From: Futiania mangrovi
Lineage (GTDB): Bacteria; Pseudomonadota; Alphaproteobacteria; Futianiales; Futianiaceae
Assembly: GCF_024158125.1 (NCBI RefSeq)
Contig: NZ_JAMZFT010000003.1
Span: 310,001 to 374,000, forward strand
Direction of reading: 5' to 3'
Length of the DNA stretch: 64,000 bases
Position numbers and translations under genes: made by a program
The notes under the pieces: generated by a model
What the model was told of the DNA's origin: nothing
What the model saw: the letters and a program-made list of their open reading frames with translations, nothing else
The model's database searches: none
Part shown: positions 51,351 to 60,743 of the stretch, one piece after another
Position numbering within the stretch: position 1 is the first letter of the stretch
Layout of the letters: each line of letters starts with the position of its first letter

Positions 51351-52664
51351 CTACTCGACCAGACGCGGTCCGGAACCGCCGCTCAACGACAGCTTCATGC
51401 TGGAGAAGGCGTCGGTCAGCGACTGCATGTTGTCCGCGGAATACATCGTGTTCTCGTCGCTCGCACAGGCCTTGTAGTAATCTTTGCCGCGCGCCTCCCC
51501 GTTGACATAGAAAACATGGATCTCGACCCCATCGCCCTTCATGCGCTTGCAGATTTCCTGAAAGTGCTTCATTGCATAGGCGGTTGGGGAGTTGTTGACG
51601 TACTTCTCTCCCGCGGGCGGATTTCCTTTGCTCCCGCCCATTTCCCAATAATAGCCCTCGCTTCGGCCATCGACGATCAGCCCCACGACCTTGCGCTTCT
51701 CGCCCTTGGCCGCCGGGAAATTGGCCATGCCCCATTGGCCTGCCCAGTCCGGCGACAGCATCCGCCAGGCCCAAAGAAGCCCTTGTTCGGCGCGCCCCGT
51801 CCCGCCCTTCTTGATCTTCTGGAAAGCGGTTCGCAGGTCCTTGACATCGGTGGTGGGACCGACGATCGGGCTGTCGAGGCAGCCTGCGGTTGCCCAATTC
51901 CATCCGCGCACGGTTCTGAAGATACCGAAATTCTTCGGGGTCGTCGGCGTAAATACGATGTCCGAGGGAGAAGCCGCGCTCTCCATGTGCGGAAAATCGA
52001 TTTCCGATTCCACGCGCGGCTCCAGACATCCCTGAAAATCCTTGGGAGCCTTTCCCGTAATCCAGTTCTCGGCCCGTGCCACGCCGACGTTCACGCGGTC
52101 GGAGAAAGGCACGAGGCCCATGATGACGTCGTCACCATCCTCCGCAGCCTTCTTGATCTCGTCGAGCATCTTGTCCATTTCGGTGCGGGCCTTTTCCCAG
52201 GCACCGTTGAAGCCCATGGATTCGGTGATGTCGATGACGAAGACGATCTCGACCGGGTCGACGCCGGCGTTGCCCGCGACGGCACGCGCCGAAACCGACA
52301 TTTCGTTGATGCCGAGCAGCTTGCTGAGCGTCGTCGGCACGGCCACGCTCGCCTCGACCTCGACCTGGCTCCCTGTCGGCACGATTTTCGGGTTTGATGG
52401 CGTCAGTTCGAAGGGGATGCCCGCGACATTGGTGCCGAAGCTGTCCTTCACGATCTTCTTGATCTGCCCCTCCGGCTCCTTGATCGCGGCTGCGCCGGCC
52501 AGTGCCGCGCTGTCGACCGTCGCCTGGAGATAGCGCTGCACGTCGCGCGCGGTGGCATAGTCCACGGCAACCCCCGCAAGCCCCATCACGGGCAGCAGGG
52601 CCACACCGAACAGCAAGGCGACTGCGGCATTGCTATCCGAAAGAAAGCTGCGGACCGATTTCAT
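51351..52664 (-). CDS. TadG-like von Willebrand A protein, second paralogue
   Basis: 437 aa. N-terminal TadE/G-type membrane anchor: AAVALLFGVALLPVMGLAGVAVDYATARDVQ with a prepilin-like region (two parts). A Flp-pilus assembly TadG domain follows (LQATVDSAALAGAAAI), then a vWA domain from about 135 with the MIDAS-like DITESMGF (Thr instead of the first Ser of DxSxS). Extra Cys are in FQGCLEPRVESE, TAGCLDSPIVG, EICKRM and YKACASDEN. It probably acts in the periplasm or on the cell surface. It follows its paralogue by 46 nt. No tad secretion genes lie nearby. Confidence 0.82.
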   Translation of the reverse strand: MKSVRSFLSDSNAAVALLFGVALLPVMGLAGVAVDYATARDVQRYLQATVDSAALAGAAAIKEPEGQIKKIVKDSFGTNVAGIPFELTPSNPKIVPTGSQVEVEASVAVPTTLSKLLGINEMSVSARAVAGNAGVDPVEIVFVIDITESMGFNGAWEKARTEMDKMLDEIKKAAEDGDDVIMGLVPFSDRVNVGVARAENWITGKAPKDFQGCLEPRVESEIDFPHMESAASPSDIVFTPTTPKNFGIFRTVRGWNWATAGCLDSPIVGPTTDVKDLRTAFQKIKKGGTGRAEQGLLWAWRMLSPDWAGQWGMANFPAAKGEKRKVVGLIVDGRSEGYYWEMGGSKGNPPAGEKYVNNSPTAYAMKHFQEICKRMKGDGVEIHVFYVNGEARGKDYYKACASDENTMYSADNMQSLTDAFSSMKLSLSGGSGPRLVE

Positions 52665-52710
52665 GTCTCAACTCCACGGATGGGAAGTGCGGCGGACCCG
52701 CAGCCTCCGG

Positions 52711-54021
52711 TTAACGGACGAGGCGGGGCCCCCCCTGCGCGACAAGCGAGCTCCCGATATCTTGGAATGCCTGCTCCAACCCGCTGGTATCGCTCACCGA
52801 ATACATTGCGTTCGGATCGCTGGCGCAGGCCTGCATGTAGGGACGCGCCCGCTCGGTCCCGTTCAGGTAGAGAACGAAGATCTCGATCCCGTCGGCCTTC
52901 ATGCGGCTGCAGAGTTCCTGCATGTGCTCCAGCGCAAGAAAGGTGGGGACATTGCCAAGATAGGGTTCGCCGGCGGGCGGATTGCCGTTCGTTCCGCCCA
53001 TTTCATAGTAGTAACCGTGGGAATGTCCGTCGCCGATCAGCACGGCGATCTTGCGCCGCTCGCCGGTGTTGGCGGGATATCCGGAGCGCCCCCACTCCCC
53101 CCGCCATGCGGGCGACAGCATCCGCCACGCCCAGACGATGCCCTGGTCGATCCGGCCGGTGCCATCCTTCTGGATGCTGTTCATGGCCGTGCGCAGGTCG
53201 TTTATGCTGGTGGTCGGACCAATGATCGCCGTCTTGCACCCGCGCGTATGCATTTCCTGCGGGATGCCCGCGGCACGCAGGATGCTGAACTGTCCCGGCG
53301 TGGGAACAAAGCCCAGTTCGGACGGCGCGCGCGCGGATTCCATGAAGGGATACCCCGTCTCCGCCTCGACACGCGGCTCGACGCAGCCTTGCCAGTTGCC
53401 GGGGGCCGGGGCGCTAAGCCAGGCAGCCCCCCGCGCCGTGCCGACATTGATCCGGTCCGACATGGGGATGAAGGACATGACGATGTCGTCCCCGCCGGCC
53501 ATGCGGGCCTGCAGGCCGTCGAGCATGTTGCCGATTTCGGTTCGCGCGGTGTCGAACGAGCCGTTCCAGCCCATGGACTGGGTAACGTCGACGACGAACA
53601 CGATCTCCAGTGGCTGGCCGGAGACCGTGGACGCGATCGCATCGGCGGCGACGTTCATCTGCGAGATGCCGAGGATGCCCGACAGGCTCGTCGGAACGTC
53701 GACCGCGGCAGAGACCTCGACGCGATCGGATCTCACCTCGACCTTGGGCGTCTTGATCTCGCCGGCATAGGGAAAGGCCGACATGTTCGTGGAGAAGGAG
53801 TCTTCGGCCGTCTTCTTGACCTGGCCGGCCGGTGCGCCGAGGCGGGCCGCGCCGGCAAGGGCTGCGGCATCGACGGCGGCCTGGAGATGGCGCTGGGCCG
53901 ACCGCGCCGTCGCGTAATCCAGCGCAATGCCTGCCACGCCCGCCACGGGCACGAGCGAAAGCGCAAAGATCACCGCAACTGCGGCACCGCGATCCTGAAG
54001 GAACGCACCGACATTGGGCAT
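52711..54021 (-). CDS. TadG-like von Willebrand A protein, first paralogue
   Basis: 436 aa and collinear with the downstream paralogue: membrane anchor (AAVAVIFALSLVPVAGVAGI), TadG region (LQAAVDAAALAGAARL), vWA with DVTQSMGW, and conserved Cys in WQGCVEPRVEAE, TRGCKTAIIG, ELCSRM and MQACASDPN. Both share WAWRMLSP and GNPPAGE blocks, so they arose by tandem duplication followed by substantial divergence. The ATG at 54021 has GAGGCGAG upstream. Leads a three-gene minus-strand operon; the 160 nt to ubiD hold the divergent promoters. Confidence 0.82.
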   Translation of the reverse strand: MPNVGAFLQDRGAAVAVIFALSLVPVAGVAGIALDYATARSAQRHLQAAVDAAALAGAARLGAPAGQVKKTAEDSFSTNMSAFPYAGEIKTPKVEVRSDRVEVSAAVDVPTSLSGILGISQMNVAADAIASTVSGQPLEIVFVVDVTQSMGWNGSFDTARTEIGNMLDGLQARMAGGDDIVMSFIPMSDRINVGTARGAAWLSAPAPGNWQGCVEPRVEAETGYPFMESARAPSELGFVPTPGQFSILRAAGIPQEMHTRGCKTAIIGPTTSINDLRTAMNSIQKDGTGRIDQGIVWAWRMLSPAWRGEWGRSGYPANTGERRKIAVLIGDGHSHGYYYEMGGTNGNPPAGEPYLGNVPTFLALEHMQELCSRMKADGIEIFVLYLNGTERARPYMQACASDPNAMYSVSDTSGLEQAFQDIGSSLVAQGGPRLVR

Positions 54022-54125
54022 GATTGAACTCGCCTCACACAACTCACCGCATCTCAGAAACATCATCGCCGCCTAAGAACCCGTTAACGTCTCCAGGAAT
54101 GATTGCCGTGCGGGCGAACGGCGGC

Positions 54126-54153
54126 TTGACCGGCGGGCGGGGGCGCTTACCTT
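54126..54153 (+). promoter_or_regulatory. putative ubiD promoter
   Basis: TTGACC (54126-54131), a 16-nt G-rich spacer and TACCTT (54148-54153), 28 nt before the ubiD ATG. The -35 is good, the -10 moderate. Confidence 0.4.
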
Positions 54154-54181
54154 CGCGGGGCGCCGAACGGGGGAAAGCGTC

Positions 54182-55711
54182 ATGGCCTATGCGAGCTTGC
54201 GGGAGTTCCTGAGGATCCTCGAGGACCAGGGGCTGCTCGTCCGCGTGACGGAGCCCGTCTCGACCCACTTGGAAATGACGGAGATCCAGACCCGGCTGCT
54301 CGCGGAGGGCGGGCCTGCGGTCCTGTTCGAGCATCCGCTGAACCCCGACGGATCCCGCGCGGAGATGCCGGTGCTGGTCAATCTCTTCGGCACGGTGGAG
54401 CGGGTCGCCCTCGGCGTCACCATGGGCGGGACCGAGCGGCGCACCGGCGAGGCGCTGCGCGAGGTGGGCGAGACGCTGGCCTTCCTGCGCCAGCCGGAAC
54501 CGCCGCGCGGCCTACGCCAGGCGCTCGATCTGCTGCCGCTCGCCCGCACCGTCATGGCGATGCGGCCCGCGACCGTGCGCCGCGCGCCCGTGCACGAAGT
54601 CGTGCTGACCGGCGACGACATCGACCTGTCGCGCCTTCCGGTGCAGGGCTGCTGGCCGGGGGAGCCCGCACCCCTCATCACCTGGCCGCTCGTGGTCACG
54701 AAGGGGCCGTCGGAGGCGAAGGAGGACGACTTCAACCTCGGCATCTACCGGATGCAGGTGACAGGCCGCGACACGACGCTGATGCGCTGGCTTAAGCACC
54801 GCGGCGGGGCGCAGCACTGGCAGCGCTGGAAGAAGGAACGGCCCGAACCGCTGCCCGCCGCCGCGGTTCTGGGCGCCGATCCGGGCACCATTCTCGCCGC
54901 CGTGACGCCCGTGCCGGACACGCTGAGCGAGTACCAGTTCGCAGGGCTCCTGCGCGGCCGCAAGGTGGAGCTTGTCGACTGCAAGACCGTGCCGCTGAAG
55001 GTCCCGGCGGAGGCCGAGATCGTGATCGAGGGGCACGTCATGCTCGACGAGTATGGCGACGAGGGACCCTATGGCGACCACACGGGCTACTACAATTCCG
55101 TGGAGCCGTTCCCGGTCTTCCGCGTCTCGGCGATCACGATGCGGAAGGCCCCGATCTATCTCTCGACCTTCACCGGCCGTCCGCCGGACGAGCCGTCGGT
55201 GCTGGGCGAGGCGCTGAACGAGGTGTTCATCCCCCTGCTGCGCCAGCAGTTCCCGGAGATCGTTGATTTCTGGCTGCCGCCGGAGGGCTGCTCCTACCGG
55301 ATCGCCGTCGTCTCCATGAAGAAGGCCTATCCCGGTCACGCCAAGCGCGTGATGATGGCCGTGTGGTCCTTCCTGCGGCAATTCATGTACACGAAATTCG
55401 TCATCGTGGTGGACGACGACATCGACGCGCGCGACTGGAAGGACGTGATGTGGGCACTCTCGACCCGCATGGACCCCGCGCGCGACATCACGGTCGTGGA
55501 GGGCACGCCCATCGACTATCTCGACTTCGCCTCGCCGGAGTCGGGGCTCGGCGGCAAGATCGGTCTCGACGCCACCAACAAGTTGCCGCCCGAGACGCAT
55601 CGGGAGTGGGGCAAGAAACTCGCCATGGACGAGGCCGTGGTCGAAAAGGTCGACGCCATGTGGGACCGTCTCGGCCTGCCCGGATCGGGCAAGTCGATCT
55701 GGCGAAAATGA
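54182..55711 (+). CDS. ubiD: UbiD-family decarboxylase (3-polyprenyl-4-hydroxybenzoate)
   Basis: Prenylated-FMN-dependent decarboxylase of ubiquinone synthesis. 509 aa. [18 protein letters not shown] at the N-terminus, [23 protein letters not shown] (in two parts) with the metal/prFMN Asn region, and [17 protein letters not shown], the core UbiD signature with the catalytic Glu/Arg network. [20 protein letters not shown] is also typical. The partner prenyltransferase UbiX is not in this window. Works after UbiA. Confidence 0.95.
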   Translation: MAYASLREFLRILEDQGLLVRVTEPVSTHLEMTEIQTRLLAEGGPAVLFEHPLNPDGSRAEMPVLVNLFGTVERVALGVTMGGTERRTGEALREVGETLAFLRQPEPPRGLRQALDLLPLARTVMAMRPATVRRAPVHEVVLTGDDIDLSRLPVQGCWPGEPAPLITWPLVVTKGPSEAKEDDFNLGIYRMQVTGRDTTLMRWLKHRGGAQHWQRWKKERPEPLPAAAVLGADPGTILAAVTPVPDTLSEYQFAGLLRGRKVELVDCKTVPLKVPAEAEIVIEGHVMLDEYGDEGPYGDHTGYYNSVEPFPVFRVSAITMRKAPIYLSTFTGRPPDEPSVLGEALNEVFIPLLRQQFPEIVDFWLPPEGCSYRIAVVSMKKAYPGHAKRVMMAVWSFLRQFMYTKFVIVVDDDIDARDWKDVMWALSTRMDPARDITVVEGTPIDYLDFASPESGLGGKIGLDATNKLPPETHREWGKKLAMDEAVVEKVDAMWDRLGLPGSGKSIWRK

Positions 55712-55771
55712 CAGGCGAGGGCTCTCCCTTCGGTTGCGCTTTTTTTGCGATTGCGCGCTAGAGTGCCGCCG

Positions 55772-57124
55772 ATGAGCGAGACGACAAGCCCCACCCCAGC
55801 CACCGCCCCCGCAGAAACGATCGCGGGCACGCCTGCGCGGGACCGGCCCGCGCCGCCGCCCTCGGCGACGGTTTCCTGGATCAATTTCACCGGGCTCGCC
55901 GGCTTTGCGCTCGCGCTCTGGGCCGTCAATACCTGGCGGCCGCAGCCCGAATGGGCGCTGCTGCTCACATTCGCCGGGATTGCCGTTCCCATCGTGGTGC
56001 TGGAATGGGCGACCGGCGTCATGCGCATCCCCTTCCGCCCGGTCGACCCACCGGTGAACGCGGTGCGCGTCGGCGACCGCACGGCGCGCGTGGGGCTGAA
56101 GCTTCTGGGCCTCGGCGCAACGCTTGCCGCCGTGCTTGCCGTCTATTGGGCGTTTCCCGTCTACCGCGACGGTCAGGCCGCGCTCCTCTTGCGGCTGGTG
56201 GAGCTTCTCTGGCTGCCCTTCCTGCTGATCGCGCCACTCTATGTCTGGGTGACCGATGCGCGGATGCAGCGGCCGGAGGACGGCTACCTGCACACAGGGC
56301 TTCTGGTCACGGGCCGATGGGCGGATACGGACGGCGACGTGCTGCGCCAGCATGCGCTCGGCTGGCTCGTGAAGGGCTTCTTCCTGCCTCTCATGTTGTC
56401 CTTCTATGCCAATGACCTGCAATGGTTTCTGGACGTCTGGTGGAGCCGCGACGTGTTCGCCCTGTTCCAGCCGGGCGCGGGCGCGGCGGAGTGGATGGCG
56501 TTCTATGAATGGCTCTACCGGTCGATGTTCATGGTCGACGTCGCGTTTGCGACCGTTGGCTATCTGCTGACGCTGCGCCTGTTCGACGCGCAGATCCGCT
56601 CCACCGAGCCGACACTGCTCGGCTGGCTCGTGTGCCTCGTCTGCTACCCGCCTTTCTGGGGTGTCGTGTCGGGGCAATACCTTGCCTACGACGCCGACAA
56701 TCTCGCCTGGGGCGCCTGGTTCTGGAACCATGAGTGGATCCGGTTCGCCTGGTCTCTGATGATCCTCGCCTGCGTGGGCATCTACGCCTGGGCGACCGTG
56801 CAGTTCGGCATCCGCTTCTCGAACCTGACGCACCGGGGCGTCCTCACCAACGGCCCGTTCCGCTGGACGAAGCACCCGGCCTACATCTCCAAGAACATTT
56901 CCTGGTGGCTGCTGGCGGTGCCGTTCCTTTCGGCGGAGGGACCGGCGGAAGCGCTGCGCCTGTCGCTTCTCCTTGCCGGGGTCAACCTGATCTATTACCT
57001 CCGTGCCAGGACGGAGGAGCGGCACCTGCGGCGCGACCCGGTCTATGTCGCCTATGCGGACTGGATCGCCGAGCATGGGGCGCTCGCCCGCCTGCGCCGG
57101 CTCGTCCGGCCCCGCCGACCCTGA
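55772..57124 (+). CDS. large membrane protein with C-terminal isoprenylcysteine methyltransferase-like domain
   Basis: 450 aa, about nine to ten membrane helices. The last 130 residues match the ICMT/PEMT methyltransferase fold: LTNGPFRWTKHPAYISKNIS (His-Pro-x-Y, SAM site), then EERHLRRDPVYVAYADWIAE (RAxxEE-like acceptor motif). The first 300 residues form a separate multi-helix region without a family I recognise. The N-terminus is a Pro/Ala-rich cytoplasmic tail (MSETTSPTPATAP). Between ubiD and pmbA, 60 nt after ubiD. A lipid or quinone substrate is conceivable but not shown. Confidence 0.72.
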   Translation: MSETTSPTPATAPAETIAGTPARDRPAPPPSATVSWINFTGLAGFALALWAVNTWRPQPEWALLLTFAGIAVPIVVLEWATGVMRIPFRPVDPPVNAVRVGDRTARVGLKLLGLGATLAAVLAVYWAFPVYRDGQAALLLRLVELLWLPFLLIAPLYVWVTDARMQRPEDGYLHTGLLVTGRWADTDGDVLRQHALGWLVKGFFLPLMLSFYANDLQWFLDVWWSRDVFALFQPGAGAAEWMAFYEWLYRSMFMVDVAFATVGYLLTLRLFDAQIRSTEPTLLGWLVCLVCYPPFWGVVSGQYLAYDADNLAWGAWFWNHEWIRFAWSLMILACVGIYAWATVQFGIRFSNLTHRGVLTNGPFRWTKHPAYISKNISWWLLAVPFLSAEGPAEALRLSLLLAGVNLIYYLRARTEERHLRRDPVYVAYADWIAEHGALARLRRLVRPRRP

Positions 57125-57170
57125 CCGGCCCGGTGCATCGGGCCAGGACCACGAGAGGACCCGATTGCCC

Positions 57171-58529
57171 ATGACAGACCTCGCCGCCGACGCGATGAGC
57201 CCGTTCCTCGACCTCGGCGCCGACCTGGTGGCGCGGGCGAAGGCCGCCGGCGCCGACGCCGCGGAGGCCGTGGTGATCGAAAGCCGCGCGCTGGGGGCCT
57301 CCGTCCGCCTCGGCAAGGTCGAGGACATCGAGCGGGAAGAAAGCCGCGACATGGGCCTGCGCGTCTTCATCGGCCAGCAGCAGGCGACCGTGTCGACGAC
57401 CGACTTCACGTCCGGCAGCTTCGGCGAGCTGGTGGACCGCGCCGTCGCGATGGCGCGTGCCGCCCCGCCCGACCCTTACACCGGACTTGCCGACCCGGAC
57501 CGGCTCGCGACCTCCTGGCCCGATCTCGACCTGTTCGACCCGGTGGAGCCAGCGCCCGAGACGCTGATCGAGGCTGCGCGTGCAGCCGAGGACGCCGGCC
57601 GCGCGGTCGAGGGCGTCACCAACAGCGACGGCGCGGGCGCGAGCTTCACGCTGGGCGGCATGGCGCTCGTCACCTCCGGAGGCTTCGCAGGCGCCTACCG
57701 TGCGACGGGACACGCGCTGCACGCCTCGCTCGTCGCCGGCAAGGGCACGGGCATGGAGCGGGACTACGACGTCAGCCGCGCCCGCCACGCGGGCGACCTG
57801 CGCAGCCCGGAGGAAGTCGGGAGAGAGGCCGCCATGCGGGCCGTGCGCCGCCTCAACCCGCGCAAGGCGAAGTCGGCCCGCGTACCCGTCGTCTACGACC
57901 CGCGCGTGGCGAGCAGCCTGGTAGGCCACCTCGCGGGCGCGGTCAACGGCACGTCGGTCGCCCGCAAGACCAGCTTCCTGCGTGCCCGCCTCGGCCAGAA
58001 GATCTTCCGCGACGGCATCCGCATTACCGACAATCCGCACCGCGTGCGCGGCCTCGGCGCCCATCCCTTCGACAGCGAGGGCGTGGTGACCGGCCCGCTC
58101 GACCTTGTGGCCGACGGCGTGCTGGAGACATGGCTTCTGGACACCGCGAGCGCGCGCCAGCTCGGGCTCGCGACCAACGGGCGCGCCCGGCGCGGCGTGG
58201 GCAGCCCGCCCTCGCCCGGCGCGAGCGAGCTTTACCTGCACCCCGGCGCCGTCACGCCGAAGGAGCTGATGTCCGGTATCGCCTCCGGTCTCTATGTCAC
58301 GGAACTCATCGGCATGGGCGTCAATGGGGTCACCGGCGACTACAGCCGCGGGGCGGCGGGCTTCTGGATCGAGAACGGCGAGATCGCATACCCTGTCAGC
58401 GAGATTACCGTGGCCGGAAACCTGGTCGACATGTTCGCCAGCCTGACGCCTGCGGACGACCTCGTGTTCCGCAACGCGACCAACGCACCGACCCTGGCGA
58501 TCGAGGGAATGACGGTCGCGGGCGCCTGA
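57171..58529 (+). CDS. pmbA: TldE/PmbA, partner of TldD
   Basis: Non-catalytic subunit of the TldD/TldE metalloprotease. 452 aa; the domain plan matches TldD but the HExxxH motif is absent, as in TldE. VVYDPRVASSLVGHLAGAVNG, GVGSPPSPGASELYLHPG and GVNGVTGDYSRGAAGFWIENG are family segments (each read in short parts). The ATG at 57171 lies 46 nt after the ICMT-like gene. TldD itself is encoded at 43.6 kb. Confidence 0.93.
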   Translation: MTDLAADAMSPFLDLGADLVARAKAAGADAAEAVVIESRALGASVRLGKVEDIEREESRDMGLRVFIGQQQATVSTTDFTSGSFGELVDRAVAMARAAPPDPYTGLADPDRLATSWPDLDLFDPVEPAPETLIEAARAAEDAGRAVEGVTNSDGAGASFTLGGMALVTSGGFAGAYRATGHALHASLVAGKGTGMERDYDVSRARHAGDLRSPEEVGREAAMRAVRRLNPRKAKSARVPVVYDPRVASSLVGHLAGAVNGTSVARKTSFLRARLGQKIFRDGIRITDNPHRVRGLGAHPFDSEGVVTGPLDLVADGVLETWLLDTASARQLGLATNGRARRGVGSPPSPGASELYLHPGAVTPKELMSGIASGLYVTELIGMGVNGVTGDYSRGAAGFWIENGEIAYPVSEITVAGNLVDMFASLTPADDLVFRNATNAPTLAIEGMTVAGA

Positions 58530-58683
58530 GCCCCCGCACCCCTTGTGCGGTTTGCCATCTCGCGGGTGTTGACAGGGAGCGGCGCTTGGGCGCTTCTCCC
58601 CAGCGTCACCGTGTTCCGGTACTCTTTGGCGGCGTGCGGGCTCCTCCGGCCCGGCCGCCCTGTCAGCGGGAGTTGAGAGCATC

Positions 58684-58926
58684 ATGGCCCAAAGCGGACT
58701 GCACCTCGTGTTCGGCGGCGAACTGAAATCGCTCGACGGGACCGACTTCGTGAATCCCGACGAGATCGAGGTCGTGGGCATCTATTCGAGCTATGCCAAG
58801 GCGCTGTCGGCCTGGCGTGCGGCTGCGCAGGCGACAGTCGACAACGCGATGGTGCGCTATTTCGTTGCCGACCTGACGCGCCTGCGCACGGCCGACGACC
58901 CGGCCAAGACACCGGAGAGCGCGTGA
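58684..58926 (+). CDS. DUF4170 protein
   Basis: 80 aa: GLHLVFGGELKSLDGTDF, then VVGIYSSYAKALSAWRAAAQ and DNAMVRYFVADL. The family is small, cytoplasmic, and found in alphaproteobacteria next to lipid A genes; no function is known. An upstream TTGACA (58569-58574) may be a -35, though no good -10 follows. Its TGA overlaps the ABC exporter GTG (GTGA), so it leads the five-gene lipid A operon. Confidence 0.88.
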   Translation: MAQSGLHLVFGGELKSLDGTDFVNPDEIEVVGIYSSYAKALSAWRAAAQATVDNAMVRYFVADLTRLRTADDPAKTPESA

Positions 58927-60743
58927 CCGGCACCCCGACCGAACGTCCCCGCACCGGCCGGGAGCTTGTCGCCCGGCTCGCGCGCGAGGAACTGAGACCC
59001 GCCTGGCGCGTCCTGGCGGTGGCGATCACGTGCATGGTGGTGGTCGCGCTGACCACGGGCGCGACGGCCTGGCTGCTCGACCCGGCGATCAAGAGCATCT
59101 TCCTCGACCGCGATCCGGACATGCTGATCCTGATCCCGGCGGCGGTCATCGTCGTGTCGATGGTCAAGGCGGTGGCGTCCTACGGCCAGGCGATGCTGAT
59201 GTCCTCGCTCGGCCAGCGGATCGTCTCGAACCTGCAGATCCGCATGTTCGAGGCGATCATGCGCGCCGACCTCGCCTGGCTGAACGCCAATCACTCGGGC
59301 CGGGTCGTGTCCAGCTTCGTCAACGACGCGATCCACGTGCGGGACGCCGCCTCCCGCATCATCGCCGGACTGGTGAAGGAGGCGTTGACGGTCGTCGTGC
59401 TGGCGGGCGTCATGTTCTACCAGGACTGGCAGCTTGCCTGCATCGCGCTCTTCGTGCTGGTGCCGGCAGTCGGCATGGTCAAGCGGCTGTCGCGGCGCAC
59501 CCGCAAGGCCTCCCAGCGCACGTTCGAGGAGACGGGCACGCTCTCGACGCTCGTGTCGGAGGCGCTGACCGGCATGCGCATCGTCCGCGCCTACGGGCAG
59601 GAGGCGCACGAGACGGAGAAGGCGACCGCCTCGATCGAACGGCGCCTCGCCCACCTCGTCAAGGCGATCCGCGCGCGCACGGCCAGCACGCCCTTTACCG
59701 AGGCACTGACCGGCATCGGCATCGCGGCGGCCATCGCCTATGCGGGCTGGAAGGGCCAGTCGGGCGCGATGGAACTGAACGAGTTCGTTTCCTTCATCGC
59801 CGCCATGATGATGGCCTATCAGCCGGTGCGCGCGCTCGCCGGTCTTCAGACGCAGCTTCAGGAAGGCCTTGCAGCAGCCGAACGTCTCTATGCGATCATC
59901 GACCTCGCGCCGACCATCAAGGACGCACCGGATGCCAGTCCGCTGGAGGCCGTGCAGGGGCAGATCCGGTTCGACGGCGTCTCCTTCTCCTATGGCGGGG
60001 AGGGACCGCCTGCGCTGGCCGAGGTGACGCTCGACATCCCCGCGGGCACGACGGCGGCGCTCGTCGGCCCGTCCGGCGCGGGCAAGAGCACGGTGCTGAA
60101 CCTCGTCCCCCGCTTCTACGACGCGACGGCGGGCGCGGTGCGGATCGACGGCACCGACGTGCGCGCGGCGACGCTTGCCTCCCTGCGCGGGGCCATCGCG
60201 CTGGTCGCGCAGGAGCCGTTCCTGTTCGACGACACGATCCGCGCCAACATTGCCTATGGCCGCCCCGGCGCCAGCGAGGCGGAGATCGTGCAAGCCGCCC
60301 GCGACGCCGCCGCTCACGACTTCATCGAGGGCCTGCCGCAGGGCTATGACACCCGCGTGGGCGAGGCGGGGCTGAAGCTCTCCGGCGGACAGCGCCAGCG
60401 CATCGCGATCGCGCGCGCCATGCTGAAGAACGCGCCGATCCTGTTGCTCGACGAGGCGACGAGCGCGCTCGACACCGAATCCGAACGCCAGGTGCAGGCC
60501 GCCCTGCGCCGCCTGATGCGCGGGCGCACGACGCTCGTCATCGCGCACCGCCTCTCCACCGTGATCGACGCCGACCGGATCTTCGTGCTCGACGGCGGCC
60601 GGGTGGCCGAACAGGGTACGCACGCTGAGCTTCTGGCTCTCGACGGCCTATACGCGCGCCTTTACCAGACGCAATTGTCGGACGACACCGACACGGCCGG
60701 GACGCCCGCACCGGAGGAGCCCCGTGCAGCCGCGCGCGGATGA
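58923..60743 (+). CDS. MsbA-like lipid exporter (ABC half-transporter)
   Basis: 606 aa homodimeric exporter: six membrane helices in 1-310, then the nucleotide-binding domain with Walker A GPSGAGKST, Q-loop VAQEPFLFDD, signature LSGGQRQRIAIARAML, Walker B PILLLDEATSALD and H-loop IAHRLSTVIDADRI. Its place inside an acyltransferase-waaA-lpxK operon points to flipping lipid A or a related lipid, as MsbA does. Starts with GTG at 58923, overlapping DUF4170, and overlaps the acyltransferase gene by 20 nt. Confidence 0.92.
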   Translation: MTGTPTERPRTGRELVARLAREELRPAWRVLAVAITCMVVVALTTGATAWLLDPAIKSIFLDRDPDMLILIPAAVIVVSMVKAVASYGQAMLMSSLGQRIVSNLQIRMFEAIMRADLAWLNANHSGRVVSSFVNDAIHVRDAASRIIAGLVKEALTVVVLAGVMFYQDWQLACIALFVLVPAVGMVKRLSRRTRKASQRTFEETGTLSTLVSEALTGMRIVRAYGQEAHETEKATASIERRLAHLVKAIRARTASTPFTEALTGIGIAAAIAYAGWKGQSGAMELNEFVSFIAAMMMAYQPVRALAGLQTQLQEGLAAAERLYAIIDLAPTIKDAPDASPLEAVQGQIRFDGVSFSYGGEGPPALAEVTLDIPAGTTAALVGPSGAGKSTVLNLVPRFYDATAGAVRIDGTDVRAATLASLRGAIALVAQEPFLFDDTIRANIAYGRPGASEAEIVQAARDAAAHDFIEGLPQGYDTRVGEAGLKLSGGQRQRIAIARAMLKNAPILLLDEATSALDTESERQVQAALRRLMRGRTTLVIAHRLSTVIDADRIFVLDGGRVAEQGTHAELLALDGLYARLYQTQLSDDTDTAGTPAPEEPRAAARG

